Assembly (NCBI GenBank): GCA_963556255.1
Contig: OY744610.1
Span: 14,473,419 to 14,537,418, forward strand
Direction: 5' to 3'
Origin: Allolobophora icterica
Lineage: Eukaryota; Annelida; Clitellata; Crassiclitellata; Lumbricidae
Length of the DNA stretch: 64,000 bases
Positions 11,356-23,224 of the stretch are shown here, one piece after another. The position numbers and the translations under genes are program-made. The notes below the pieces were generated by a model. The model did no database searches, was not told the origin of the DNA, and worked only from the letters and a program-made list of their open reading frames with translations. The first letter of the stretch is position 1. Each line of letters begins with the position of its first letter.

Positions 11356-12244
11356 AGATGTGCAGAAAATCTTACACGGCTGTGGTCTTAAGTGATAACG
11401 AGGAGGCGAAAGCCGAAAGGTATAAAAAAGGTGAACAATGTTTGATACTTAGTTCTGCCAGTATCTAGGCGGTAATGAGAACGGATTCATCCTCAGAGCA
11501 GAGAATTCACACGGCTACTCTAAACCTCCAGAGTTTGATGAAGAAGCTGCTGCATTTGCCTAACACTGCTGTATTTTTCGCTGTTTAAATGCGCGAAAGG
11601 ATGAAGAATCTGGTGGAAAACGGAAGTATTCTTATGTGAACAGCTTAAGAAAGTCATAAACCCGCTTTTATAGTAGATGTTAAGTATGACGCTTTTCTCG
11701 GTTGTTGCACAAAAAACAAAATGATATGCTTAAATCCTATTTATGATTGTTATAAGCAACCAGCCCATAAAGAATTTCACCTTTGGTGAAAAATGTCATT
11801 CAACTAATAGAAGGTCGATCTTAAGACATTGGATAGCGTTACCCTGAATCACTTTCAATGTTTTAATACTCATCAGGCGAGATATCCAATCTGTTACAAT
11901 GCGCTAGTGAGGATATCAAAATATAAAATCACTAATATTTATACATAAGGTCGCCTGTCGATCGGGTCGAGCTTAGCGAACTTTTCTTCTTCATCTGAGT
12001 GTTATTTATTACATAACTAATTTGTATGATCATTTTCCCCAAAATATTGTCGTCCTCATCTTTTTCCAACGCTTTATTTCACCATAGATTAAATCAAGCC
12101 ACTGTAAATCATACGATAGATTAAATGTCACTAAAACAAAGGGTATTTAGCATTTAGTCAAATGTTTTGAACATCAGTTTTCACACATTTTACAATCCAG
12201 CTATATTGAATGAAAATCCAAACACCTTACTGTTGTATGTATGT
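11356..12244. other. No recognised gene
   Basis: AT-rich sequence between the LINE and the TAGGGTG element. Near 12170-12250 it becomes the copy-B version of the duplicated flank and ends in TGTA repeats, the target of the next insertion. Confidence 0.4.
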
Positions 12245-12252
12245 ATGTACAT

Positions 12253-14316
12253 TAGGGTGGGGCAAAAAGTAATAAAAACTCGAGTTCAGTTCCCGGACAA
12301 ACCTAAATCGAAGGTCCATGTTAAAGTTGATATTGCACCAAAAATGGATTTTTGATATGTATCACCGTTTTCTAGCAACTTTGTCTGAAACACCAGACCG
12401 AAAACGCAATATGTTGTAAAATGAGAGCTGGTCTTACATCAGCCGGTTGAATGGTTATGACTTTCAAATTAAGAACCCAAAGTTAAAGCTACAAACAACA
12501 ATGAGTAATAAAATAAATGAAAAAGCATCTGACACAGTACTGCAGTGTAAATGTTTTAACTTAGTTCAGGAAATCAGCTTTAGTTTTTGTAGTTGGCAAG
12601 TCCAATCTTGATTTCTTCATTTGAATGATAACACCGTGGCGTGAGTCATGTCCGTGAACTCGGCCTCAGACTGCAGAAACTCTACTTAAACTGTCCTCTT
12701 ATCTCTCCTCTCTGGTTGCTACACTGCGTTTGACAGATCCCAGATCTCGTTGCTTGCTCTATTTGACATCTCTGCTGCCTTTGACATGGTTGACCATGAG
12801 ATCCTCCTGCAACGTCTCAAGTTCTCAAGTGGTCTCAGGGGCTCATCTCTTTTTTGGTTCCGGTCCTATCTTACAGATCGCACACAAACGATAATCTGGG
12901 GTGACTCCAGAACACACTGGGTTACTGTCAAGTTTGGTGTCCCCAGGGATCAGTACTTGGCCCACTCCTTTACCTGCTTTAATCAGCTGATATTACCTCC
13001 AGCTTTATAACGCATTTATCCACTGGCCGCCTCTATGCTGATGACGCCCAGCTCTACGTGCATGGGTCTCCGTATGCTCAGCTGTTTCTTACTGCTCGCA
13101 TTGATGCTGTCTTTCATGACCTTCAAGCATAGCTGTCCTTAAACATGTTTTCTTTAAACCCAGCAGAGACCCAATTGATTTAGTTTGGCACTCGTCAACA
13201 ACTGGCCAAGGTTGACTACCCTCTTTTATCTCAAAGCTTTCCTTCTTATACATTCTTTGCATCTGTCCGTAACCTGGTATAATTCTTGATAGCTCCCTTT
13301 CTTTTTCTGACTATATCTCTAATCTCACCCGCTTGTGCTACTACCATCTCCGACGTCTCAAGGCTATCCGAAGATCTGTCTCCTCTCCAGTCTTTACTCC
13401 CATTGTCTATGCCTTTATCTGCTCTCGCATTGATAACTGTAACTCCCTCTTTGTTGGCCTCCCCAAAGTCCATCTCTCCCCTCTACAATCTGTTCTTAAA
13501 GCAGCTGCCAGACAAATCACCCGTCTCCCACGATTCTCCCATATTTCCACATTCATGTTTGAACATCTTCACCGGATTCCTCTTACTGCCCGCATCCAAC
13601 TAAAGGTACATATGACTTATTTGTTCCCCAGTAAGAAAGGTGATGGTCCAGTCTCGTTCCAACTAAAGGTACTTATCCATATTTGTCTGATCTTACCTGG
13701 GTCTTGCTCCTAAATACCTCTGTGACCCACTACGTCTTCCTACTTCAGCTAGCTCCCTTCGCCCTCTTCGCTCCTCTGATCGACTTGACTCATTTGTTCC
13801 CCCAGTGAGAACGGTGATAGCCCAGTCTCGTTCCTTTGTTACTATTTGCCCTTCATTGTGGAATCAGCTTCCTCATTCGGCCCGGGCTGCAGTACTATCC
13901 GGTGGTCCTGCCACAGCTTTTCGTTGTCTTTAAACTTGCCTTTATTCCTGAGAACCTTCGCACTGGGAGCGCCCTTGATTGGTGGGAACTTTGTAGAGGC
14001 ACTTATAAGTTTTTAAATACAATACAATACAATACAATACAATATAGTAGTGTACTGTGTAGTGTGTAATTTGTGTATTAAAGTGATTGTGTAATATATT
14101 ATAGTCGACATTAATGAGTTTCTATGACCCTATTGTAATAAGATTAATGCATTTGTTATTTATTTCTAATGAACTACATGACGTCACACATTTTTCAAAG
14201 TTGCGACCCCTAGACATGATACAAAATATGAAAATTAATTATTTCATTAACCAGTAGATGAGGGAGCTTCTATTTACAGTTGTCTGGTTGAGGCAACCGG
14301 TATTTGCCCCACCCTA
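12253..14316. mobile_element. TAGGGTG-type (hAT-like) element, non-autonomous, contains a LINE fragment
   Basis: The 14-base termini are exact inverted repeats, TAGGGTGGGGCAAA and TTTGCCCCACCCTA. The target ATGTACAT is duplicated exactly at 12245-12252 and 14317-14324. An 8-bp duplication fits hAT-like transposition. No transposase remains. The interior is mainly an L2/CR1-like LINE 3' part. The target is a TGTA microsatellite within the duplicated flank of the cGLR cluster. Confidence 0.9.
12640..14046 (+). mobile_element. L2/CR1-like LINE fragment inside the TAGGGTG element
   Basis: Forward frames include LFDISAAFDMVDHEILLQRL (12750-13010), a reverse-transcriptase palm segment. A YADD-type site follows near 13035 (LYADDAQLYVHG), and C-terminal motifs at 13333-13603 resemble SRIDNCNSLFVGLPK. 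Frames are broken. The 3' end is a tail of AATAC units at 14017-14046, as usual for this LINE group. Confidence 0.75.
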
Positions 14317-14324
14317 ATGTACAT

Positions 14325-15040
14325 GTATGTATTCATTTGTCACGTTCTGCGTTTCATCGCTTCCCCGAACACTACATTTCCATCGCAATGAGTCAAAAGA
14401 GTTTGGAGAAATATGAATTTAATATTAAGCGTCAGGTTCAGAATTTCAGCTGACGAAAGTTTCTCTCAACCGTCCGAATGGCTTTTCTTTCCCCGGTCAT
14501 TTATTCCTTGTAGATTTATATCCGTAATCGCTCTGGTGCAGGAGCAATGAGCATGGTCCAATCTCTAATCACAACGATTTTACAAGGCAATACAATGACA
14601 CTGTAAGTTTTTCCAAGAACACATCGAAATTAAGCAACGGTTATGTCACAGAGAGCCCAGCTGAAAGAGATTCGCCTGGGGCTGACTGGTGAGAATCACA
14701 CTCAGAGTTGCGGCCATAAATAATCAGTAACTGCTCTCGCACCGGTATTTAATGCACAAGGCATCAACCGCTGGCATACAAAAACCAAGCCATAATCAGG
14801 TCGACTTCCAGAAGGTTAGTCCGTTATGCATTAACGCTGAGTCCTTCCTCTCCCTTGCTTCCACCATGTGATGCAGCCGAGAATGTGGAAACGGCCTTCT
14901 GTTCACTACGATTAAACTGGATCATGGATAAGGTTTAAAGCTACTACAAGGAAGATTGGACTACCTTAAAAGTCATTTCCAACACATCTCACATTTCAAA
15001 CGAAAGCAGAATTCGATCATTGGTAATTAAAACTTCTTGA
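14325..15040. other. 3' flank of copy B; no recognised gene
   Basis: The first half matches the 7.39-8.15 kb flank of copy D. The second half (14650-15000) has no feature I can name. The stop codon of copy B lies at 15041-15043. Confidence 0.5.
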
Positions 15041-17923
15041 TTATTTTTTAATAATACGAAGTTTTTGTAGAAGAAACCTGCGAATGATCTGTTCAAACGG
15101 AAGATTCGTTTTCTGGGCAGCAAATGCAGTCAATGCTTCTGTAAGCGGAAGATTGCAGTCGATACATATTCTGACCTTCAGATATGTTGCAAGAAAATGT
15201 CGTCCAACAAAATAATTACATTTAATGGAGTAATGAAATTGAAGTGATTGGTAGAGAAGACGCCCATGAAAGCGCACAATGTGGCCAAAATATTGTGCAA
15301 ACGTTGATTCTGTAGTTATGTTACATTCCTGCATTTCGTCATTTGTAGGTGATAAATAATAAAAGAGCGTGTGAAATCCAAGCAACGATTGTATGTCTCT
15401 ATCGAAAAACGAGTCAAGCGGCGGCATCAACAAAACATTCACAAATGAAAATTGCTGCAAATCGCTCTGCAGATCAGGCTCATGAAGAATTCGCTCACAT
15501 AAAAGCAAAGCTTCGTCGTATTGACGACACTTGTAAAGGTACAAAGCACGATAGCAGTCAACTGTGTTGCACTGGATACCAAAGTCTTCGTTAATCAAGC
15601 TGTGGAACGAAGTCATATTTTCAATAGCATATTCCATTAGAATATCGATTACTCTTTCTTTGACTGTCAAAGGATTCACACCTGTTGACTCGGTTTCTGT
15701 TAATGAATCTGTTCTGAGATAAAAACACTCTCTGGCAACATTGAAATTAAAACCTGGTTTCCTCAAAACAATACATTTAGGCTTTATAAAAGCTTTCAGA
15801 AATTCGTCCATAGGAAATGTTGAATCAGGCAAATCACGATCACCATCTAAATATTTGAATATTCTTTCCACGGATAATACAGTTAAATAATAGGCAAACA
15901 TCTTTGGTGAAAGACGTAGATCAAGACAAAGCCGCCTGTTGATGTAATAAAGATTATTGCCAGTAATCTTCTTCTGAAGCACACACAATCCAACGATTCT
16001 TGCGACATCGTCAATAAACAGCAAACAACCTGCATTCAGTGTTTCCTTATCCTTTTGAAAAGTCTGATTTACGAGAACTGCCATGCACAAACGTATGGCT
16101 TGTTGGTATTCTGTTGTGGCAAAATTGAGAGCAGCCAGATAGGCCAAAGCTGCTGGAGCAATGCACGTGCAGACACAACAATCACATTCTAAAGCTTTTG
16201 TAAGAAACTCTGTTGACATGAGAGACACTAGTTTAAATTCAGGAGAGCAGTTTGATCCAGCTAAATTTTCCATGAGATCCTGAGCACGCAGGAATTGAAA
16301 CCGACTGCTTTGTTCTGTGTACATTTTCGGAAAGTTATGATACTGAGACCTCACGATTTTAGGCTGTTGCAAAATTCCGTCGACAAATTCAATAAAGAGT
16401 CTGCTATTCCATGAAATTTCTCCGCAGCCTAAGCCATATGCAGTGTGCAAAATGTACAGTACATTGTTACAATTTGTGTGACATAAGACGTTCTCTATTG
16501 TTAGATAATGTGACATGTTATTGTGTACTTTATCGCTAAGATTTTTTAAAGAATTTGCACTTTTTAATTTCAGCCTCAGTCCAGAAGAGAGACTATTTTT
16601 CATTAATAAGCGAATATTATAAGAACATGTGAATGTGTGAATAAACATCGAATCTAATGATATTAACTCACTGGGCTTCGGACTTATAAAAAGAGGCAGC
16701 ATGCAATATTCGAAATGTGGATTTATTTCCAATATGTTTTCTTCGAAATGTGTGCGAATGTATGGCAGTATGTAATTTTCCACAAACCAATTACAAAGAA
16801 TGTCAGGTTCGCAGAACGTATTCAGACGCCTTTCGCTCTTTTCACACATTTTGGGGCTCCATTCCTCATGAAATAAATTTGCTTCAGGGATGAAGTAATT
16901 TGGACAGTTTCTTCTCTTTAGCCATTCTAATAGCTTTTTTAACAACTCGCAACAGATCGCAATAACAGAAGAGGAATTCCACCATTCAGGCGACATCTCT
17001 TCACAAGTCCATAGCATCAGCGTCTTTAAGTGATACGTACAGAGAACCTCATCCTCCTTTGGACAATCCTTTTGTATCAATTCTCTCTTGCAGAAGAATC
17101 TTAGCAAATGATAGACGATCTGTTGAATTTGAGTCCAACTCTGGAGCAATATTACTTCAACGAATGAAAATGACAATCTCCACTGTAGGTCATCGTCTCT
17201 GCAAGAACGATGCTAGACATAAACAACATGACAACCATTTTGAACAACTTCCGAGATTGTGGCAGTTGTCGGCCATCCCTGATATCTAGGTCGAGTAGGC
17301 CAATTTTGGGCATCTTTAGGCCACTGAGGGCACCACACGCTTAAGACAGTATCACCTGCGCAATGATGATTTCTATTCGGTTGACCCTTAATTGATGGGC
17401 CACTAACAGTGTTAATAAGTGTACTTCCTTCTTTCGAAAGAGGCAAATACTCATTTTTTGCAAGATTAGTCAAATTTAGCGTCTTGTAGCTATTTAGGAG
17501 AGCTGTTTGGTTAAACACATACTTTTTATTTTTCCAATTATAATTCATTTGTCCTATAACACGTAATCGAACAAAGCCTGGATAGCTGTTGTATCTTTCA
17601 ATCTTGTAGCACTCGATCGTATCTGATAGGCCACTCATATCACTTGGCAACACTGGAATGTCGCCAATGCAGGCCAGTTCATCAGCTTTTGAAATTAAAT
17701 CATCATCGTCCGCGATGCATGTATTCAGCGGTCGGATAAAGAACTCCGCATGACTGCCACACAAAATCGAATACGCTGTCGTTGCAGGGTTATTGGACAA
17801 CATTGAGTCATGCATGTGATCAGGAACAGCAGAAATAGAAAACGTCTTTGGAAGCAATTGGCAAGTGTTTACGATGAACGCAGATGCCATTTCTTCTTTC
17901 ATTTTGCTCTCGTATTCCGTCAT
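15041..17923 (-). pseudogene. Mab-21/cGAS-like (cGLR) gene, copy B, one in-frame stop
   Basis: From ATG 17923 the frame gives 236 codons, one TAG at 17215-17213, and 723 more codons in the same frame. The TAG stands where copy C has CAG (HVVY-V-stop-HRSCRD against HVVYIQHRSCRD), so one C-to-T change explains it. Catalytic marks are Gly-Ser at residues 56-57 (CGSHAEFF), an acidic DDDD run at 72-75, and GDTVLSVWCPQWPKDA about 200. The helical part has KDCPKEDEVLCTYHLKTLML and a Trp-Trp pair. The extension has TPR-like hairpins (AALAYLAALNFATTEYQQAI; DCYRALYLYKCRQYDEALLL). There are no introns. The protein may be dead, or read through, or the stop a base error. An upstream ATG run at 18061 is microsatellite-derived and was not used as the start. 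Confidence 0.85.
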
Positions 17924-17929
17924 CTTAAA

Positions 17930-18080
17930 TGAAAAACATATCTGAAACCTAAAAATCCTCATCCTCATAATCATTATGATTATCATAGCCATCGTAATCG
18001 CCATCGTAATCACCATCGTCGTATTCATCATTCTTATAATCTTCAATATTATTATCATCATTCATTCATTCACTTATTCA
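17930..18080. repeat. Degenerate CAT/CGTAAT microsatellite before copy B
   Basis: Imperfect triplet and hexamer repeats (ATCGTAATCGCC and similar) end in CATTCATTCATTCAC. They create a spurious Met/Ile-rich leader in front of the copy B frame. Confidence 0.7.
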
Positions 18081-18401
18081 GAGGACTTATATAGCGCCCC
18101 TCCAAGGTACCTACTCAGAGTCTCTCCCATGCAGTCCAACTCCGGCGATAAAGAACAGCTTTCATCTGCTTTCGAAAGGTGTACGCAGGGTCCCTAGTTA
18201 AAAGCTAGCTAAATAGTTGGAATGGATGTCTATCGTCGTCATCATCGTTGTCAGGAGCAGCAACAAAAGCAGCAGAAGTTGAATTCCAGCCTACATCCAT
18301 GTCAACCATTCCACTTAACACCATCGCTCACATTAACATAGATAATGTTTAGTAGACAATCTCCTTTTTGGAAACCTTCTTTCTAAAGGAAATCTGAAGA
18401 T
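18081..18401. other. No recognised gene; upstream of copy B
   Basis: It includes the phrase AGAGGACTTATATAGCGCCCCTC, of a kind common at LINE 3' ends in this window, and a CGTCATCATCG patch near 18235. I see no clear promoter. Confidence 0.35.
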
Positions 18402-18452
18402 CAGGGGCGCCAGCAGCGTGACGCACTGGACGCACGTGCGTCCACTCACCAT
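18402..18452. mobile_element. Partial copy of the CAGGGGCGCC hAT MITE
   Basis: These 51 bases match the inverted right end of the complete MITE at 48661-48929, including GGACGCACGTGCGTCCA. The copy is cut by the TAGGGTG element that starts at 18453, so that element inserted later. Confidence 0.75.
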
Positions 18453-19288
18453 TAGGGTGGAGTGAAAAAAATATTTTAAATAAATGAATTCTAATAGTGG
18501 GCAAAAGATGCAACTTGGGTAGAGAAAGAAACACACCAAGTATTTTAAATTTCAGATGACGACTTCTGCCCTCTACCGTCGATGCTATATTTCAACGTGT
18601 TTAGCCTATAGTCTCACAGTGGATGTCGTCCAATTTCTTCTGCCTTAACCCTTCCAAAAAAGAATTCATCATTCTAGGCCTTCCTGGTCATATCAAGAAA
18701 AGTCCTAACCCTTTCACACACCTATCGACTAACTCATCGTTTCTTAACCTTCACCTCGGAACCCCCGCCCCTGATATTACTTGTGATCCACACCTCTCCT
18801 TCTCTAACCACATCTCCAACCTCTCGCGCTCCTGCTTCATTCACATTCGTGACCTTCGTCGCATCCGGCCCAAGATCAACCTCAAAATTGCCTCTACTAT
18901 TGTTACCTCTATTGTTCATTCAAAGCTTCATTATAGCAATTCCCTCTTCATCAACCTCTAATCCACGTAAATCAAGCGTCTGCAAGTTTTCCAAAACTCA
19001 CTAGCAACGAGAACGCCTAATATCATCATATCACTTCCAACCTCAAATCACTCCATTGACTAAACTAGCGAATGCACTTCAAAGTGCTATCACTAACCTA
19101 CAACACCCTACAATATTCTCAGCCCAGGTACCTCCGTGATCTTTTCACCATCCAGGCAACCCGTTCCACTCGATCATCATAATATTTAAGTCTTTCACGA
19201 TCCCCGGCCACTACTCACCTCAAGTTCTCCACCCGAGCCAAATCCAACAGAGCACCTCGCCTCTGGAACTATCTCCCCTTGAGGTGGA
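18453..19288 (+). mobile_element. TAGGGTG-type element, left part, carrying a LINE fragment
   Basis: The terminus TAGGGTGGAGTGAAAA begins at 18453. The first 150 bases and the junction into the LINE match, base for base with few changes, the inverted right part of the complete element at 51891-53612. The LINE part (18600-19288) encodes L2/CR1-like C-terminal motifs such as SRSCFIHIRDLRRIRPK and a decayed continuation. No right terminus is found, so the copy is truncated where a GCGCCAAAACG repeat starts. Confidence 0.8.
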
Positions 19289-19325
19289 TATTCAAGCGCG
19301 CTAATCACTATGCTATAGCGCACCC

Positions 19326-19412
19326 CATTTGGCGCCAAAACGTCATGCGCCAAAACGGCCGTGCGCCAATACGTCCTGCGCCAACACGGCGGCGCCAAAA
19401 CGTCACGTACCG
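19326..19412. repeat. GCGCCAAAACG short repeats with E2F-like palindrome
   Basis: The unit TGCGCCAAAACG (with ATACG and ACACG variants) occurs five times. The first copy is the palindrome TTTGGCGCCAAA at 19328-19339, which equals the E2F consensus. It may be a minisatellite or a transposon end. Function is not shown. Confidence 0.5.
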
Positions 19413-20780
19413 TGTGAATCCCACCATGCAGGTGAGGCATAGAGTATCCTGGATAGTGGATAGGGTTGTGGCTCTCATCACGTCATAAAGGCATGGTCCT
19501 CGCAGACCATGCGCTACCAGGGTACGCAGCTCATAAATCTATCGACGTGCCTGACTGCAAATGCGGTTAACATGGGTAGTATACGGTTATCTTACTCGTC
19601 TGCAGAGAAACGCCTCTTCAGATCTATCCTCTCGAACGAGTCTCACGTCCTTCGCCGCCTCTTTCCACCCCAAATAGGCCTACGTCGGACTTATTCCCTT
19701 CACCCTCGTGCACATGAACATTCTCTTCCACCCAAAGATGACAAGAATTTAATTCCCCGTTTTTTGTATAGAAGCATCCTCAATCTATCTGACTAATTCT
19801 CAAATCTCGCTACATTTCTTTGTCATAGCACTGGAAATATATACTCTAAAATTTATTATTTCATTTTTAATATTATCGCTTTCGATTGTTGTAAGCTGCT
19901 CAATTCCTGTTACTGGCAGAATGTAACTGAGAGGGCAAACGACAACAGGTCACACTACTTAAAATTATCTTTCGCTTTGCAGATAATTATATTAATTTGA
20001 TTTAGGGTGGCCCACAGGTCAATATAAGCAAATTCTGAATAAAGCCTACTTCGTGTAGTTTCAGGAATCAGTAGACTTAAATCATCGGCTTCTTCACAAA
20101 TGTATTTAACCTATCCTCAAACAAAGTGAAGGGAGCTGCATTGAAATAATGAACTGAACTGGTCCCAGCCCATATTACTGCTAAATACTTTGGCTATCGA
20201 GAGCAAGTTTCATTGCTTCCGTCTGAAATTGAACAGCCTGCGTTCTACCGCTAAGGAAGGCAGCTACCGGGAAAAGGTGTTAGGCTGAATATTGATAGGA
20301 TTTTGTGCAAGACAATGAGGTAACGGCTCGAGTCGAATACTTTTGAAAACCAATAAGTAAACAATGCTATAAGACTTACCTTTAAGAGCCTCTGTATTTT
20401 AGACACTGGTTACCTCGATTGTTTTCAAAGTTATTCGCTGTTGGCAAGTTATCTGCTCAAAGAGAGTTTGAAATAGGAAACACGCAGAAACCTGCGTCAT
20501 TAGTTTTGCACGAGGCCCAATATTACGGTTCAATTAACAACTATAAAGAATTGTATTCACTGCGTTCACTGCAATTAATCTTTTGTATTTTTTCTCTCAG
20601 ATGAACGTGCGCAGTGGTATGGATTGTGAATCACTTTGTACTAACTGAAATATAACGAGCGTACATTTTACGTGGATGCATTGTCATGCAAATAACCCCA
20701 GGCACTTCATGATCAATTGTATCATGCGTCACACCGTTTAAGTTGCCAACCGTTAATAAATTATGATTTTAGTTACACAT
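19413..20780. other. No recognised gene
   Basis: About 1.3 kb with no supported feature. At 20002 TAGGGTGGCCCAC resembles a TAGGGTG terminus, but no partner end is seen. Confidence 0.35.
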
Positions 20781-21164
20781 TTAACCCTCTAAGGGATATG
20801 GGACATATATGTCCCATATCAGAAAAAAGTCCGTGAATTGGTTAGATCGAGCAAACTGGTTTGTGTAACGATTTTATTTATTTGTTAGGTATTTGGTCAA
20901 TGTAACTGTGACCTTTCGATGAGTTCCCGCACATCCTATGGACCAAATATTTTTATTTTAAAATTATTAATTTTTAAAAATAAAATACAAACTTTGTAAT
21001 TTTTTATTTTTCTGACAGAGGAATAATACGATACAAAACTTTAAAATAATGTATATTGATCCTTCACAAAAGAGGTTATTCATTGACAAGAGCCATTCCT
21101 ATCACAGTCTAGCAGATATTGAAGAAAATCTTCGTGGGACATATTTGTCCCATTGTCCCTTATG

Positions 21165-21697
21165 CTTTTCTTCTTTCTTTCTTTATGGCTTTGGCGATGC
21201 CCCAGCACGCAATAGCCGCTCATTTATGGTGAGTCTCCACTTCTTCCTGTCTTGTGCTCTCTGTGTAGCCTCCTGCACGGATAGGCCCATCTCCTTGCAG
21301 TCCTCTCGTATCCCATCAATCCATCGCAACCTTGGTCTTCCCCTTCTCCGCTCTCCGTGTACGTATCCGTGTAGTGCTATGTTCGGGCATCTTTCATTTC
21401 GCATTCTTGATATATGGCCGAAATAGCGCAGTCTCCTGATCCTTATTCTGTCCACGATGTCCTGCTGTATATTCAATCTGTTGTGTATCTCCGTATTTCT
21501 TATCCTGTCTCTTCTGGTGACTCCCACTATCCTTCGTAAACATACCATTTCGAACACCCTCAGTCGTCTTTTCTGCACCTCCTTCAATGTCCATGTCTCC
21601 GAATTATACAATAATACGTTTAGCACAAGTGTCTCATACACCTGTACTTTGGTGGTCCTGCTGATTTCCCTTGCACTCCACATCTGCAATGTTATAA
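21165..21697 (-). mobile_element. RTE-like LINE 3' part inserted in the piggyBac element
   Basis: The reverse frame at 21183-21791 encodes the distal end of a LINE ORF2: VYETLVLNVLLYNSETWTL, then RRLRYFGHISRM and a GRPRLRWIDGI motif. These are typical of RTE/jockey-like elements ending in an RNA-binding-like tail. The element is strongly 5'-truncated. A CTTT-rich stretch at 21165-21184 marks its 3' end. Confidence 0.75.
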
Positions 21698-21699
21698 AA

Positions 21700-22170
21700 T
21701 GCCCGTACATGAAAATGCGAAAATGCGTTTTAGACCTAACCAAGACTTTGATCGGAACTGGTTGTTGTATTTTCATGGACAACTTTTTCACATCGCCCCC
21801 ACATGCCTAACATACTGTATAGCCACAGATTAGAAGGTACTGAGCTGTCACAGAAAAAATCGAATGGGCTTGCCGGAAGCTAATATGGACAAAGATATGA
21901 GGGATATTCAGTCCTTCCAAGCAACGGACAACAAGATTAACTTTTTGAGGTGGATGAACTCATAGACTGTCCATCTCATATTCAATTCTAAACCACACAT
22001 AGGTACAGTTAGTACCTATTGATATACGTCAGAAGGTTCCGCTGAGAAGGTTGTTACTAACGTTCAATCATTAGTGAAAGGATACAATAAATATATGGGA
22101 GGAGTTGATCTGGCAGACTACATAAAATCATATTATGGAACAGATATTTGGTGCCGATGCAAGTATTATA
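21700..22170 (+). pseudogene. piggyBac transposase fragment
   Basis: Forward frames give DLTKTLIGTGCCIFMDNFFT (ending near 21790) and, after stops and shifts, VKGYNKYMGGVDLADYIKSY near 22075-22135. Both are conserved blocks of the DDE-type piggyBac catalytic core: the MDNFFTS block and the YNKYMGGVD block. The N-terminal half was disrupted or deleted by the LINE. It cannot make an active enzyme. Confidence 0.85.
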
Positions 22171-22189
22171 TGAGAATGGCATTTGTTAG

Positions 22190-22592
22190 GCTGCAGGGGC
22201 AGGGTCTAAAAAGTGGGAGTACCAATGAGTCATGACTAAGATAACAATCATAAAGCAGAGAGTGAAGATGATGTCAGAAATCGGTGGCGTCTCCCGTCTG
22301 TGGGTCGGTCAGTCTGCCGGGTGACCAGTGTGGCTGAAAGTCTGCTCTCTGACTGCCTGTGACTCAGTTCGTCTGGCTCTCGATTTACCTGTGTATCTAA
22401 GTAATTTCTACTTCTGTGGTACATACTACTCACTCTGTCTACATACACGAAGCAAGGCGGAGACTGCGATCCCTGGGAAGGCACAATAATGAAACACTGA
22501 TTGACATTATTTGCAAAATTGGGTACGGTACCCCCAGTGGAAAAAGTTTGGGGCACGGGTACCCCTCGTACCCCTAAAATTACGCCTATATA
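22190..22592. mobile_element. MITE-like repeat, relative of 52196-52379
   Basis: Both copies share GTCTAAAAAGTGGG near one end, a middle block with GACTGCGATC(C/T)CTGGGAAGGC, and an end reading ACCCCTAAAATTACGCCTAT or similar. Here the exact limits and duplication are not clear; the copy at 52196-52379 is delimited. Confidence 0.6.
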
Positions 22593-23224
22593 TGATAGCC
22601 TGGACGCGACTGTGGTAAATGGCTACTTGAATTAGAAGTCCCTCAACGGTGATACCAAAATAACATTTCTTTACATTTCAGAAAATGACCTCATTAAAAT
22701 TTAGACAGCATGCAGGTGCTTCATGGTCTCATAGGTATACTTCGAGAAAGAATAGTCTTTTCCGACTGGAGACATCAAGAGAAAGGCGTTTCCAGCGATG
22801 ATACATGATCATTGGCCCGACAGCAAGTGATGCAAGTTTAATCACAGGAGGGCAAAGATAACCGGTAGTGCCGTAGAGTGCCGTAACTGTTTCATCGAGT
22901 TCCACATTAACTAACTTTCGTAACTGTGCAACTAAATTCGTTGATACATGGTCAATGACCGTAATCTGACATTTAGGCAACACAGTCCAACAATATTCAA
23001 GACTGCTACCAAAATGTACTTTTACTGCCTAACGGACAATGGGACATATCTGTCCCATAAAATAAAAGTGGCTATATTGCAAACGTGTACTGCTAAGCAT
23101 CAAATAAACTACATTATGTTGACAGGAGAACCCTAGACAATGTATTTGTGTCAGTTTTGAACATTTTGCAAACAGACAAAAATCTTGTGCCTTAGAGGGT
23201 TAAATAGCAACAGTACAAGAGAAA

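Larger units (their letters stand above)
20781..23203. mobile_element. piggyBac element with decayed transposase and nested insertions
   Basis: TTAA stands at both ends (20781-20784, 23200-23203), and the termini CCCTCTAAGG and CCTTAGAGGG are inverted. The palindrome GGGACATATATGTCCC lies just inside the left end. Variants occur at 21136 and near the right end (GGGACATATCTGTCCC at 23041). Transposase remains are at about 21700-22170. A LINE (21165-21697) and a MITE-like repeat (about 22190-22592) have inserted. Confidence 0.85.

Noticed and set aside
17976..18197. Ile-rich 73-residue frame and the Met/Ile-rich extension of copy B
   Set aside because: Derived from the degenerate CAT microsatellite; homology to other copies begins only after ATG 17923.
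20002..20015. Another TAGGGTG element start
   Set aside because: Only the terminus-like word is present; no inverted partner or target duplication could be found.
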